64,000 nucleotides of DNA, taken from positions 53,625 through 117,624 of the forward strand of contig CACBDG010000003.1 in assembly GCA_902537945.1 (NCBI GenBank), in the 5' to 3' direction. Made by a program: the position numbers and the translations under genes. The notes under the pieces are model-generated. The model was not told the origin of the DNA. It was given only the letters and a program-made list of their open reading frames with translations, and did not search any database. This document shows, piece after piece, positions 54,377-63,172 of the stretch (positions are counted from its first letter, which is position 1; every line of letters starts with the position of its first letter). The stretch is from an uncultured SAR116 cluster alpha proteobacterium. GTDB taxonomy: Bacteria > Pseudomonadota > Alphaproteobacteria > Puniceispirillales > Marisalimonadaceae.

Positions 54377-54798
54377 GTTTTTGATTTAAACAAAAACAAG
54401 CTTATTTTATAGAAATAACCAATAAATGGTATTTTAATGAAGATGCCATTTAATGAATCCCAATAGTCAATATGAGAAGCCACTTTTCCAGAGTCATTCA
54501 GTAGCAACTCACTCATACCTTCAATAGTCTGTAAAGATTTAAATGCAAAGAAAGTCATTTTCCATTTCAAAAACACTCTTTGTTTATTCATTGAATAGTC
54601 AAGAATAAAAAACTTAGGCTCTTGTAAATTTTCAAACATATGATAAAAAATTTTTTTAAAAGCATTTATTCCTTTAATATTATTAAACGGATCTATAAAT
54701 ATTATATCTTCAGAGATTATATCATCGAATTCATTAATATTATCTGGGGAAAGATTACTAAATAAATAGATATATTTTTTAACTATACTTTTTTCCAT
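54373..54798 (-). CDS. Nuclear transport factor 2-like protein
   Basis: A 141-residue NTF2-like protein of the kind found with SDR and CFA-synthase genes. It has an N-terminal helix, DDIISEDIIFIDPFNNIKG, a conserved tryptophan strand (VFLKWKMTF), TIEGMSELLLNDSGKVASHIDYWD, and a hydrophobic C-terminal helix. The family binds small hydrophobic ligands or acts as an isomerase. It is convergent with cfa and 9 bases after the SDR gene, so it belongs to the same functional neighbourhood. Confidence 0.85.
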   Translation of the reverse strand: MEKSIVKKYIYLFSNLSPDNINEFDDIISEDIIFIDPFNNIKGINAFKKIFYHMFENLQEPKFFILDYSMNKQRVFLKWKMTFFAFKSLQTIEGMSELLLNDSGKVASHIDYWDSLNGIFIKIPFIGYFYKISLFLFKSKT

Positions 54799-54807
54799 TT
54801 CAAGATT

Positions 54808-55575
54808 TTAAATTATAAATTTTTTAATTAAATAATAAGAAATTTTATCAGGTAGAAAACTAAAAACCTTCATAAAAATCGAAAATGTAAATGGAAAGAA
54901 GAATTCAAACTTCTTGGTATCCATATACTTAAAAATTAATTTAGCAGCTTCGTCAACATTCATTAAACCTGGCATATAAAAATTATTTATTGAGGTTGCT
55001 TGAGTTTCCACAAACCCTGGACTACATAATTGTACTTTTATACCTATGGGATTAAGGTCATAACGAGCAGATTGAGCAAATGACCTTAGTGCAGCCTTAG
55101 TCGGGCCATATGCCGCTGCTTTAGGCAATCCAATCCAACCAGAAAGACTAGACATAATAATTATGTGACCATTTTTTTTTTTAATTAAACTAGGTAAAAA
55201 AGCTTCATATGAATTCAAGACACCCAAGTAATTAATATTTAAATGATTTTTATAAATATCCAAATTAATTTCTGATGCATTTACAGGTGAATAGATGCCA
55301 GCATTCAAAAAAAGTAAATCAGGCACTTCAATTTCTTTTGCTATTTTTTTTAATTTTGTGAAATCTTGAACATCACATGAATAATATTTAAAGGATTGTT
55401 CATTTGATGGAAAACATTTACTTATTTCTTTTAACTTTCGAGAACTTCTACTAATTCCAATGACATTCCAATCATTTTTTATTAATAATTTAGTAAAAGC
55501 TGCGCCAATGCCATCGCTCGCACCAGTTATAATAGCTGTTTTTTTTTTATTTTTATGGGTTTTCAAAATGTTCAC
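54808..55575 (-). CDS. Short-chain dehydrogenase/reductase
   Basis: A 255-residue classical SDR. The cofactor motif TGASDGIGAAF is at residues 17-27, NAG at 91-93, the catalytic serine in MSSLSG (142-143), and Y156-x-x-x-K160 in AAAYGPTKAA. It would oxidise or reduce an alcohol or ketone with NAD(P). The C-terminal hydrophobic segment suggests membrane association. GTG at 55575 is the likely start. SDRs of this type accompany the COG2907-DUF1365-CFA cluster in many proteobacteria. Confidence 0.9.
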   Translation of the reverse strand: MNILKTHKNKKKTAIITGASDGIGAAFTKLLIKNDWNVIGISRSSRKLKEISKCFPSNEQSFKYYSCDVQDFTKLKKIAKEIEVPDLLFLNAGIYSPVNASEINLDIYKNHLNINYLGVLNSYEAFLPSLIKKKNGHIIIMSSLSGWIGLPKAAAYGPTKAALRSFAQSARYDLNPIGIKVQLCSPGFVETQATSINNFYMPGLMNVDEAAKLIFKYMDTKKFEFFFPFTFSIFMKVFSFLPDKISYYLIKKFII

Positions 55576-55583
55576 TTAGTATA

Positions 55584-56285
55584 TTAAATTTTACAATTTT
55601 GGTATTGAACTATAACAGCTCCTCTAACCTTAGATTTTTTAATTTTTATTTTTACAGAAAATTTTCCAGCCATAATGTTTTTTGTAATAGGTAAATTACC
55701 TTCAACTATATCATTATTACCTAAATAAATAAATATAACTCTTATTGGCTTAGAAGGGTCAAAATAAGGGTTATCATTTATAGATTCAGAAAAATTACCT
55801 TCAACTTTTACCTTTAGTCCACCTGAAAGTAATAATAAAGTATTTTCAGGAGGTATAAAAGATTGGGTTGAAACCGCTAATTCTTTATAATCAAATTTGC
55901 TACAAACTTTGTTATATCCAAGTAACCTTAAAGCATTTATCATATCTTTTTCGGAAACACCCTTAGCTAAATTAGATGCAAGAATATTTTTTGCGTCTCT
56001 GCCAAAATCAGTATCTTGATTTTTTATATTTTCAGTATTTAAAGCTAAATTAGCCTCTTTAAGTTTTAATCTTATATCAGACAATTTTCTTTCTAGTTCG
56101 ATTTTTTGATCATTAAAATCATTAATTATTTTTTCATTTTCTTGAATTAAAACTAATTTATCACGATTTCCAAGCCACCATCCAATAAATATGGCAATAA
56201 TAATCATTAAAAGTTTAAAAAAATAATTCAATATTGATCTAAACTGTTTTTGCCTATATTTATTTTGTGCTTGATAGAAATCCAA
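55584..56285 (-). CDS. Membrane-anchored coiled-coil hypothetical protein
   Basis: A 233-residue protein that I do not recognise. It has a basic N-terminus, one membrane helix (about 24-42, KLLMIIIAIFIGWWLG), a coiled coil (about 50-85) and a C-terminal beta-rich domain (about 130-233). The start is probably TTG at 56285, with AAGG 7 bases upstream. It precedes the SDR gene by 8 bases on the same strand, hence probably one transcript of three genes. A cell-envelope role is likely from the topology only. Confidence 0.65.
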   Translation of the reverse strand: MDFYQAQNKYRQKQFRSILNYFFKLLMIIIAIFIGWWLGNRDKLVLIQENEKIINDFNDQKIELERKLSDIRLKLKEANLALNTENIKNQDTDFGRDAKNILASNLAKGVSEKDMINALRLLGYNKVCSKFDYKELAVSTQSFIPPENTLLLLSGGLKVKVEGNFSESINDNPYFDPSKPIRVIFIYLGNNDIVEGNLPITKNIMAGKFSVKIKIKKSKVRGAVIVQYQNCKI

Positions 56286-56356
56286 ATTTAAACCTTGAAT
56301 ATTTTTTTTTTTCTCTTTTATATTTAATCAGTAATAAATCAATATTTTTTTTATAA

Positions 56357-56977
56357 ATGGCAAACAAAATCATTAGACCTCTAAAAAAATTAAATAAAAG
56401 AGCTTGGCAAAGAATGTTGTCAGGTCGTAAGCTTGATATTTTATCGCCTTCTCCATTAGATATAGAAATTGAAGATATAGCTCTGGGACTCTCAAGAGTA
56501 ACTAGATGGAATGGCCAAACTACAGGTAAACACCCTTATTCGGTTGCTCAACACTCTTTACTGGTAGAACAGCTTTTTAACATTGAGTATCCAGACTTGG
56601 ATAAAAAATGGAATTTAGCAGCACTACTTCATGATTCACCTGAATATGTTATAGGGGATTTAATCACACCATTTAAATATGCACTAAATAACAGTTATAG
56701 ATTTGTTGAAGATAATTTAACTAAAGCAATTTATCTCAGGTTTGGATTACCAGCTATACTTCCAAAACATATTGAATCAAAAATAAAAAAAATTGATAAA
56801 GCTCTTGCTTGGATAGAAGCTATAGATGTAGCTGGATATAGTGAAAAAGAAGCCTCACAAATTATCAAAAAACCAAATTTAAATTCAGAACATAAAGTTA
56901 TAATTGCTCAATCAGCCAATGACGTAAAAAACAATTTTTTAAAAAGATTTCAAGAAATAATCTTAAAAGTTTCTTAA
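56357..56977 (+). CDS. HD-domain phosphohydrolase (YfbR-like)
   Basis: A 206-residue HD-superfamily protein of the type related to 5'-deoxynucleotidase YfbR. Metal ligands are visible as H66 in AQHSLLVEQ, H92-D93 in LLHDSPEY, and D-rich positions beyond (D101). The N-terminal LSGRKLDILSPSPLDIEIEDIA segment is characteristic of this subgroup. A dephosphorylation of nucleotides is the likely activity. It overlaps by 4 bases with the stop of the oxidase gene on the opposite strand. Confidence 0.85.
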   Translation: MANKIIRPLKKLNKRAWQRMLSGRKLDILSPSPLDIEIEDIALGLSRVTRWNGQTTGKHPYSVAQHSLLVEQLFNIEYPDLDKKWNLAALLHDSPEYVIGDLITPFKYALNNSYRFVEDNLTKAIYLRFGLPAILPKHIESKIKKIDKALAWIEAIDVAGYSEKEASQIIKKPNLNSEHKVIIAQSANDVKNNFLKRFQEIILKVS

Positions 56978-58074
56978 TATCCCTCATCAATCAAAGGAAA
57001 AGCACTTAACAAATTTTTTGAATCAAATGCGTAATCTTTGCTCAAATATGTTTGATCAAGTTCTGCTAGTGAATTTAATCCTAGCAACCTTAAGCCTGTT
57101 AAAATTTCAGTTTCTAGTAATTCAAGCATTCGAAGAATAGCTTTTGATCCTCCTGCAGCAGCTGCAAATCCTTGAAGCCTTCCAATACCAACACAATCTG
57201 CTCCTAATGCGATTGCTTTTAAAACATCTGTACCTCGCATTATGCCTCCGTCAAAAATGATCTTTGCTCTATTTTCAACCACCTCAACAATTTCTGGCAA
57301 AACATTCAAACCACCAACTCCAAAATCTAATTGTCTTCCGCCATGGTTGGAAACATAAATTATTTCAATACCATGTTCAATTGCTAATAAAGCATCCTCT
57401 CTAGTAGCTATACCCTTTATTATGATAGGCAAATTGCAATAAGATTTTATCCTATTAATATCTTTCCATGAAAATCGCATTTGATATTCAAAACCACTTG
57501 CACTTTGTCTTGATGTTGTCCTATACCGCTTAGCAAGATCTCGTTCTCTTCTTCCATAAGCATCTAAGTCAACTGTTAGACAAATGGCTGCGTAATTAAA
57601 GTCAATTGCACTTTTGATCTGATCATCAACCCAATTTTGATCACCTCTTACATATAATTGAAATAGTTTTGGATAATTAACGCTTTTTGCAACTTCTTCT
57701 AAACCTGGCATACAAGTGGAGCTAATCATGTGTAATATACCAAATTCAGATGCTGCAATTGTTGGAGCAATTCCTGCACCATCAACAAAATCTTGCATTG
57801 AACCTATAGGAGCAAGAATCACAGGCATTCTTAATGAATGACCGACTAAGTTTGTGGATATATCAACATTTTCAACATCTCTTAACACTCTTGGTCTAAA
57901 TGCTAAACTGTCAAGAGCAAATCTGTTTCTTTTAAAGGTTGTCTCCGTTTCAGCAGCTCCTACTAGATAATCCCAAGTTTCTTTGGAAAGTTTTGATTTA
58001 GCCTTTTTAGCAAATTCATGAAGAACTAAATACTCATCACCTTCGATTTTACTACCTAATTTATTTTCAACCAT
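56974..58074 (-). CDS. FMN-dependent alpha-hydroxy-acid dehydrogenase/oxidase
   Basis: A 366-residue member of the lactate dehydrogenase (LldD)/glycolate oxidase/lactate monooxygenase family. Seen are the DYLVGAAETETTFKRNR start with its tyrosine, the FMN contacts LAPIGSM and SSTCMPG, the catalytic region VSNHGGRQLDFG with the essential His-Gly-Gly-Arg, and the terminal GIGRLQGFAAAAGG. The acid substrate (lactate, glycolate or mandelate) is open. The ATG at 58074 has GGAG 7 bases upstream and is preferred to a TTG 12 bases earlier. Confidence 0.88.
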   Translation of the reverse strand: MVENKLGSKIEGDEYLVLHEFAKKAKSKLSKETWDYLVGAAETETTFKRNRFALDSLAFRPRVLRDVENVDISTNLVGHSLRMPVILAPIGSMQDFVDGAGIAPTIAASEFGILHMISSTCMPGLEEVAKSVNYPKLFQLYVRGDQNWVDDQIKSAIDFNYAAICLTVDLDAYGRRERDLAKRYRTTSRQSASGFEYQMRFSWKDINRIKSYCNLPIIIKGIATREDALLAIEHGIEIIYVSNHGGRQLDFGVGGLNVLPEIVEVVENRAKIIFDGGIMRGTDVLKAIALGADCVGIGRLQGFAAAAGGSKAILRMLELLETEILTGLRLLGLNSLAELDQTYLSKDYAFDSKNLLSAFPLIDEGY

Positions 58075-58180
58075 TCTATTCTCCAAATCAATAACTCAAA
58101 CTATATAAAAATTAATATTTAAATCTATAAAAAACTTGCCTTAGCCAAAAAGCTAAGTTACACAACAAACATATGGTTTT

Positions 58181-58267
58181 GCGAGCGTGGCGGAATGGTA
58201 GACGCACTGGACTTAAAATCCAGAGTCCGATAAGGACGTGGGGGTTCAAGTCCCCCCGCTCGTACCA
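58181..58267 (+). tRNA. tRNA-Leu (TAA)
   Basis: A class II tRNA of 87 bases. The acceptor GCGAGCG pairs with CGCTCGT (one G-T), the anticodon stem CTGGA/TCCAG encloses CTTAAAA with anticodon TAA, a long variable arm is present, and CCA is encoded. A perfect CTTAGC/GCTAAG hairpin (58140-58157) lies 24 bases upstream and may be a terminator of unrelated transcription. Confidence 0.96.
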
Positions 58268-58314
58268 TATAATTTGTTTAAGATATCAAACAAATCATAT
58301 AGGTCATTATATAA

Positions 58315-59157
58315 ATGATTATTACTCGTACAAGAGAAGAACTATATAAAACTCTAGAAGCATTTTCTAAACGTCCAGGTAAATTAGCATTAATTCCTAC
58401 TATGGGGAATTTGCATGATGGACATTTATCTTTAATTAAATTAGCTAAACTAAAAGCATCAAAAATAATTACGACAATATTTGTTAATCCACTTCAATTT
58501 GGTAAAAATGAAGACTTTAAAAAATATCCAAGAAGTGAAAAATTAGATATTGAAAAATTAAAAGAAGAACATTGTGACATTTTATTTATTCCTAGAAATG
58601 GTGAAGAAGTTTTTTCAAAACATGAAAAAGTTAAAACTTTGGACTCGGGGACTCTTGGATCTGAGCTTTGTGGAAAGATTAGACCTGGACATTTTGATGG
58701 AGTGTTGACTGTAGTTAATAAATTATTTGAATTAATTAATCCAAATATAGCTGTTTTTGGTGCAAAAGATTATCAACAACAAATTTTGATTAGAAAAATG
58801 GCTAAGTCATTACATCCTCAAATATCTCTTTTAAAAGCTCCAATAATAAGATCAAAGAATGGTGTTGCCCTATCATCGAGAAATAATTATTTGTCTGAAA
58901 AAGAATTAGATATCGCTGCAAATTTATTTAAATGTCTTCAAAATAGTGTGAATTCTTATAAGAAAAGAAAACAGCTAAATGAAATATTAAATAACGCCAA
59001 TTCTTTTTTAGTATCTAAAAATCTAATGCCCGATTATTTTGAATTAAGAGATAGCGAACTAAATCTTGTCTCAAAAGATAATTTTGAAGGCAGAAAAGTT
59101 TTTCTTGGATCTGTTACAATAAACAATACTAGATTAATTGATAATATTGAATTTTAA
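58315..59157 (+). CDS. panC: Pantothenate synthetase (pantoate-beta-alanine ligase)
   Basis: Pantothenate synthetase joins pantoate and beta-alanine with ATP to make pantothenate for coenzyme A. The 280-residue protein has TMGNLHDGHLSLI (about 29-41, HIGH-like motif HDGH), GAKDYQQQILIRKM near 150, and SSRNNYLS near 185. Its stop codon TAA is immediately followed by the ATG of the rhomboid gene, suggesting coupled translation. panB and panD are not in the window. Confidence 0.95.
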   Translation: MIITRTREELYKTLEAFSKRPGKLALIPTMGNLHDGHLSLIKLAKLKASKIITTIFVNPLQFGKNEDFKKYPRSEKLDIEKLKEEHCDILFIPRNGEEVFSKHEKVKTLDSGTLGSELCGKIRPGHFDGVLTVVNKLFELINPNIAVFGAKDYQQQILIRKMAKSLHPQISLLKAPIIRSKNGVALSSRNNYLSEKELDIAANLFKCLQNSVNSYKKRKQLNEILNNANSFLVSKNLMPDYFELRDSELNLVSKDNFEGRKVFLGSVTINNTRLIDNIEF

Positions 59158-59877
59158 ATGTTTTTTTTCCCATTTGCAGATGAAAACCCTACAAACAAAA
59201 AGCCAATTATTTCTTGGTTAATAATATTTATTTGTTCATTTATTTTTCTTAACCAAATTTTTGATCCTACATATATAACAGAACAGACGTTTTTAAGTTT
59301 TGGCATGATCCCAGCAATTTTATTTGGACATTCTGAATTATCTGGACCTCTGAAAATTATCCCCCCTTTTTTATCAATTTTCACTTCTATGTTTTTACAT
59401 GGTGGTTGGATGCATGTAATTGGAAATATGACTTATCTTTATATTTTTGGAGATAACATTGAAGAAAGGTTAGGAAAATTTAAATTTATAATTTTTTATT
59501 TCGTTACTGGAATTGTTGCTGCTTTTTCTCAAGCAATTATGGATCCCACATCAACAATACCAATGATTGGAGCATCAGGGGCAATTGCTGGTGTGCTTGG
59601 AGGATATTTAGTTTTATATCCTAAGGCAAATATAAAAGTTTTATTCTGGTTTATAATTTTTGTAAAAGTATTTAGAATAAGAGCTTTTATTGTACTTGGA
59701 GGATGGATAATAATTCAATTTATTAGTTTTAATGGATCTGATTTAAATTCGGGGGGTGTTGCATATGCTGCACACATTGGTGGATTTATATCAGGAGTAC
59801 TTTTAATAAATATAATGAAAAATAAAATTACTCAAAAAAATAAAATCCTAAATGGTTCTGTCCCTAATTCTAAATAA
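59158..59877 (+). CDS. Rhomboid-family intramembrane serine protease
   Basis: A 239-residue membrane protein with about six or seven transmembrane segments. The catalytic serine is S140 in IGASGAIAG and the histidine H206 in YAAHIGGF, the rhomboid dyad. The GGWMHVIGNMTYLYIFG segment near residue 82, with its His and Asn, is also conserved. Rhomboids cut substrates within the membrane; the substrate is not known. It is directly downstream of panC and meets the CinA-like gene tail to tail without any spacer. Confidence 0.92.
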   Translation: MFFFPFADENPTNKKPIISWLIIFICSFIFLNQIFDPTYITEQTFLSFGMIPAILFGHSELSGPLKIIPPFLSIFTSMFLHGGWMHVIGNMTYLYIFGDNIEERLGKFKFIIFYFVTGIVAAFSQAIMDPTSTIPMIGASGAIAGVLGGYLVLYPKANIKVLFWFIIFVKVFRIRAFIVLGGWIIIQFISFNGSDLNSGGVAYAAHIGGFISGVLLINIMKNKITQKNKILNGSVPNSK

Positions 59878-60651
59878 TTATAGAGATCTATCATCAATCT
59901 CATTGCCATCTAAAATTTTTCCTTTTCCACCTAATTTTATAACAATTTCTAATATTGCTTCAGAGGCCTTTTCTAGAGACAGTTCATCTTCAGACCTCAA
60001 TACGATAGATGTTCCAAAACTTCCTGGTTTGAAATATGGATAAGAACCAATTTTAACGTTTGAAAATTCATTTTCTATTTTTTCTAAGTCTTTTGCAATC
60101 AAGCCCTCTCCAATATTGCTTGATACAGTTTTTGATTTCAGTTTTTTACCACCAGTTAAATCATTTAAAATTGAGTTAAACATACCCTGCATTATTTTTG
60201 GAACACCGGCAAAAACAAAAAGATTTTCAATCCTATATCCGGGCGCGGCTGAAACGGGATTATCTATCAACTTAGAATTTGTAGGTACAATTGCCATTTT
60301 CTGACGAGCTTCATTAAACTCAATGTTTGTTCCCTCATAATGTAATTGTAATCTTCTCATAGCCTCAGTATTTTTATATAGATTTTGATTGAAGGCCTTA
60401 GCAACACACTCTGTGGTTATATCATCATGAGTTGGACCAATTCCTCCACAAGAAAAAACATATGTATATTTATTTGAGAAAGTTTTAATTGTCTCAATAA
60501 TATTATCTGAAACATCAGGAATAATTCTAGCTTCTTTTAATCTAACACCTAAACCATCCAATTGAGACGCGATCCAATTAATATTTGAGTCTTTAGTTCT
60601 TCCAGATAGGATTTCATCGCCAATAATTATTATACCCGCAGTTGCCACCAT
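59878..60651 (-). CDS. CinA N-terminal-like molybdopterin-binding domain protein
   Basis: A 257-residue protein of the MoaB/Mog fold in the CinA group. It has GDEILSGRTKDSNINWIASQL (about 12-32), SCGGIGPTHDDITTE (about 87-101, the substrate-binding motif) and VSAAPGYRIENLFVFAGVP. Full-length CinA also has a C-terminal amidase domain, absent here, so it is a short version (competence/damage-inducible protein A-like). Related proteins act as NMN/ADP-ribose hydrolases or in molybdopterin handling. It is divergent from map. Confidence 0.85.
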   Translation of the reverse strand: MVATAGIIIIGDEILSGRTKDSNINWIASQLDGLGVRLKEARIIPDVSDNIIETIKTFSNKYTYVFSCGGIGPTHDDITTECVAKAFNQNLYKNTEAMRRLQLHYEGTNIEFNEARQKMAIVPTNSKLIDNPVSAAPGYRIENLFVFAGVPKIMQGMFNSILNDLTGGKKLKSKTVSSNIGEGLIAKDLEKIENEFSNVKIGSYPYFKPGSFGTSIVLRSEDELSLEKASEAILEIVIKLGGKGKILDGNEIDDRSL

Positions 60652-60750
60652 AAAGAAAATTCCTTAATAAAAATTAATATTGTACGTAAATATTTATGAT
60701 TATATATTACAAATAATAATCATAATATATAAAACAAAATTGAAGTAAAA

Positions 60751-61539
60751 ATGAAAAAAGATATAGCTTTATATGACAAAGCAGCATTTTTAAAAATGCA
60801 TGCTGCAGGCAAATTAGCAGCTGATGTTTTAGACTATATAACATCATATGTTAAAAGTGGTGTTTCGACCGGATATCTAAATGATTTATGTCATGATTAT
60901 ATTTTAAAAAATGACGCTACACCAGCGCCATTGAATTATAGAGGATTTCCTAAATCCACTTGTATTTCTGTAAATCACGTTGTTTGTCATGGTATACCTG
61001 GCGACAAAATTCTTGATGAAGGAGACATTCTAAACATTGACGTAACTGTAATCCTTGATGGATGGTATGGTGACACAAGCAGAATGTATTTTGTAGGAGA
61101 GCCATCTAGGAAAGCAAAATTTTTAACTAAAGTAACTTATGAGTGCCTTTGGTTAGGAATTGAAACAGTCAAACCCGGAAGCACTACAGGTGATATTGGT
61201 CATGCAATTCAAACTCATGCTGAAAAAAATGGATTGTCAGTTGTAAGAGATTTTACAGGCCATGGTCTTGGAAAAGTCTTCCACGCACCACCAACAATCT
61301 TACACTATGGTCAACCAAAAACTGGGGATGTTCTTGAAGAAGGTATGATTTTTACCATTGAACCTATGATTAATTCAGGAAAAAATGACGTCAAAATTTT
61401 ATCTGATGGTTGGACAGCAGTTACTCGTGACAAGAGTTTATCAGCTCAATTTGAACACAGTATAGGGGTGACATCAGATGGATATGAAGTTTTTACGAAT
61501 TCTCCTAAAGGCTATACACAACCAGATTACCCAATTTAA
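60751..61539 (+). CDS. map: Methionine aminopeptidase, type I
   Basis: Removes the initiator methionine from new proteins. The 262-residue enzyme has the five metal ligands of type I MetAP: aspartates in DGWYGDTSRM (about 108-111), the histidine in GHGLGKVFHAPP (about 171-181), and glutamates in FTIEPMI and FEHSIGV. The substrate-binding histidine is in NHVVCHGIPG. The N-terminal extension is short, as in most proteobacteria. It stands alone in the plus direction. Confidence 0.96.
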   Translation: MKKDIALYDKAAFLKMHAAGKLAADVLDYITSYVKSGVSTGYLNDLCHDYILKNDATPAPLNYRGFPKSTCISVNHVVCHGIPGDKILDEGDILNIDVTVILDGWYGDTSRMYFVGEPSRKAKFLTKVTYECLWLGIETVKPGSTTGDIGHAIQTHAEKNGLSVVRDFTGHGLGKVFHAPPTILHYGQPKTGDVLEEGMIFTIEPMINSGKNDVKILSDGWTAVTRDKSLSAQFEHSIGVTSDGYEVFTNSPKGYTQPDYPI

Positions 61540-61556
61540 AAATTAATTTTTTGTGT

Positions 61557-61727
61557 TTATTTCTTTAAATTTTCTTTAATTGTTTTTTTTAGAGATTTTG
61601 AAGTTTCTTTGATAATTGGTTTAGCTTTTTGATAACCTTTTAAAGCTAACTCTTCTGCTTTTTTTCTTGCAACTGGATTAGTAGCTAAAATTTTTATCGC
61701 ATTTTTTAAAACTGTACCGATGATCAT
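61557..61727 (-). CDS. Small basic helical protein, 56 residues
   Basis: An open frame of 56 codons beginning MIIGTVLKNAIKILATNPVA and continuing as a lysine-rich amphipathic helix (RKKAEELALKGYQKAKPIIK, then ETSKSLKK). It fills most of the 310-base spacer between map and purB on the opposite strand. I do not recognise the family. The amphipathic pattern with no stop, and the fit of the gap, support a real gene; its start has only a weak GAG ribosome site. Confidence 0.45.
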   Translation of the reverse strand: MIIGTVLKNAIKILATNPVARKKAEELALKGYQKAKPIIKETSKSLKKTIKENLKK

Positions 61728-61849
61728 TTTATTCTCGTATTAAAGTTAAAAACAAAATATATATATATATATAAATTAATTTATTCAGTATAAGAAAATA
61801 GTTTAAAAATAATATAAAAATTTCTTAAAAATTTAATTTAGGTTTTGAA

Positions 61850-63157
61850 ATGATTGAAAGATATTCAAGAAAAGAGATGGTTAAAATTTGGTCTCAAGAA
61901 GAGAAATTTAACATATGGTTCCAACTTGAAGCTCATGCTTGTGATGCTCAAGCAAAATTAGGTGTAATACCAAAAAGATCTGCAGAAATAATTTGGGAAA
62001 AAGGGAAGTTTGATATTAATAAAATTAATGAAATTGAAAAAACAACTAAACATGATGTAATTGCATTTTTAACAAACCTGGCAGAATACATTGGAGAAGA
62101 TGCAAGGTTTATTCATCAGGGCATGACATCTTCTGATATTTTGGATACTACTCTTTCTATACAATTAAGAAACGCATCTGATATTTTATTAAATGATATT
62201 AATCAATTACTTGAAACATTAAAAAAACGTTCTTTCGAACATAAACATACTATTACAATTGGAAGATCTCATGGTATTCATGCAGAACCAATTACATTTG
62301 GCTTGAAACTCGCTGGTTACTATGCTGAATTCAAACGTAATAAAAAAAGATTAATTGAAGCAAAAAAAGAAATTAGTACATGCGCTATATCAGGAGCAGT
62401 AGGAACTTTTGCTCATATTGACCCATTTGTAGAAAATTACGTATCTAAAAAAATGGATTTACTACCTGAAGATGTTTCAACACAAATTATTCCAAGAGAC
62501 AGACATGCAATGTTCTTTTCAACCCTGGCAATAATTGCATCTAGTGTTGAACGCTTAGCAACAGAAATAAGACATATGCAAAGAACTGAAGTAAGGGAAG
62601 CAGAAGAATATTTTTCTCAAGGTCAAAAAGGATCAAGTGCAATGCCACATAAGAGAAACCCTGTGCTTACAGAAAATCTAACTGGACTTGCAAGATTAGT
62701 TAGATCTTCAGTTATACCAGCTTTAGAGAATGTTACATTGTGGCATGAGCGGGATATTTCACATTCATCCGTAGAAAGGATGATTGCTCCCGATGCAACA
62801 ATAACTTTAGACTTTGCTTTACATAGATTAAATAATATAATTGAAAATTTGCTTATTTATCCTGGCTCAATGTTAACAAATTTAGAAAAACTTGGCGGTC
62901 TTGTTCACTCACAACAAGTATTACTTGCACTAACACAAAAAGGTGCTAGTAGAGAAGATGCCTATGAAATGGTTCAAGAAAATGCCATGAAAGTTTGGGA
63001 AACGCCAGAAAATAAAAGAAAAGATGTATACAAAAACTTGTTAAAAAATGATAAAAAAGTGATTAAATACCTTAGTGAAAAGGAAATAGATGAATTGTTC
63101 AATTTAAATCAACATTTTGTTCATGTTAATCATATATTTAACAGAGTTTTTGACTAA
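61850..63157 (+). CDS. purB: Adenylosuccinate lyase
   Basis: Adenylosuccinate lyase acts twice in purine synthesis, releasing fumarate from SAICAR and from adenylosuccinate. The 435-residue enzyme of the fumarase/aspartase superfamily has MTSSDILDT (about 86-94), GRSHGIHAEP with the catalytic histidine, and the superfamily signature GSSAMPHKRNP near residues 261-271. A short TA repeat (61760-61772) lies in its upstream spacer. purC begins 15 bases after its stop. Confidence 0.97.
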   Translation: MIERYSRKEMVKIWSQEEKFNIWFQLEAHACDAQAKLGVIPKRSAEIIWEKGKFDINKINEIEKTTKHDVIAFLTNLAEYIGEDARFIHQGMTSSDILDTTLSIQLRNASDILLNDINQLLETLKKRSFEHKHTITIGRSHGIHAEPITFGLKLAGYYAEFKRNKKRLIEAKKEISTCAISGAVGTFAHIDPFVENYVSKKMDLLPEDVSTQIIPRDRHAMFFSTLAIIASSVERLATEIRHMQRTEVREAEEYFSQGQKGSSAMPHKRNPVLTENLTGLARLVRSSVIPALENVTLWHERDISHSSVERMIAPDATITLDFALHRLNNIIENLLIYPGSMLTNLEKLGGLVHSQQVLLALTQKGASREDAYEMVQENAMKVWETPENKRKDVYKNLLKNDKKVIKYLSEKEIDELFNLNQHFVHVNHIFNRVFD

Positions 63158-63172
63158 GAGGATAATTAATCT

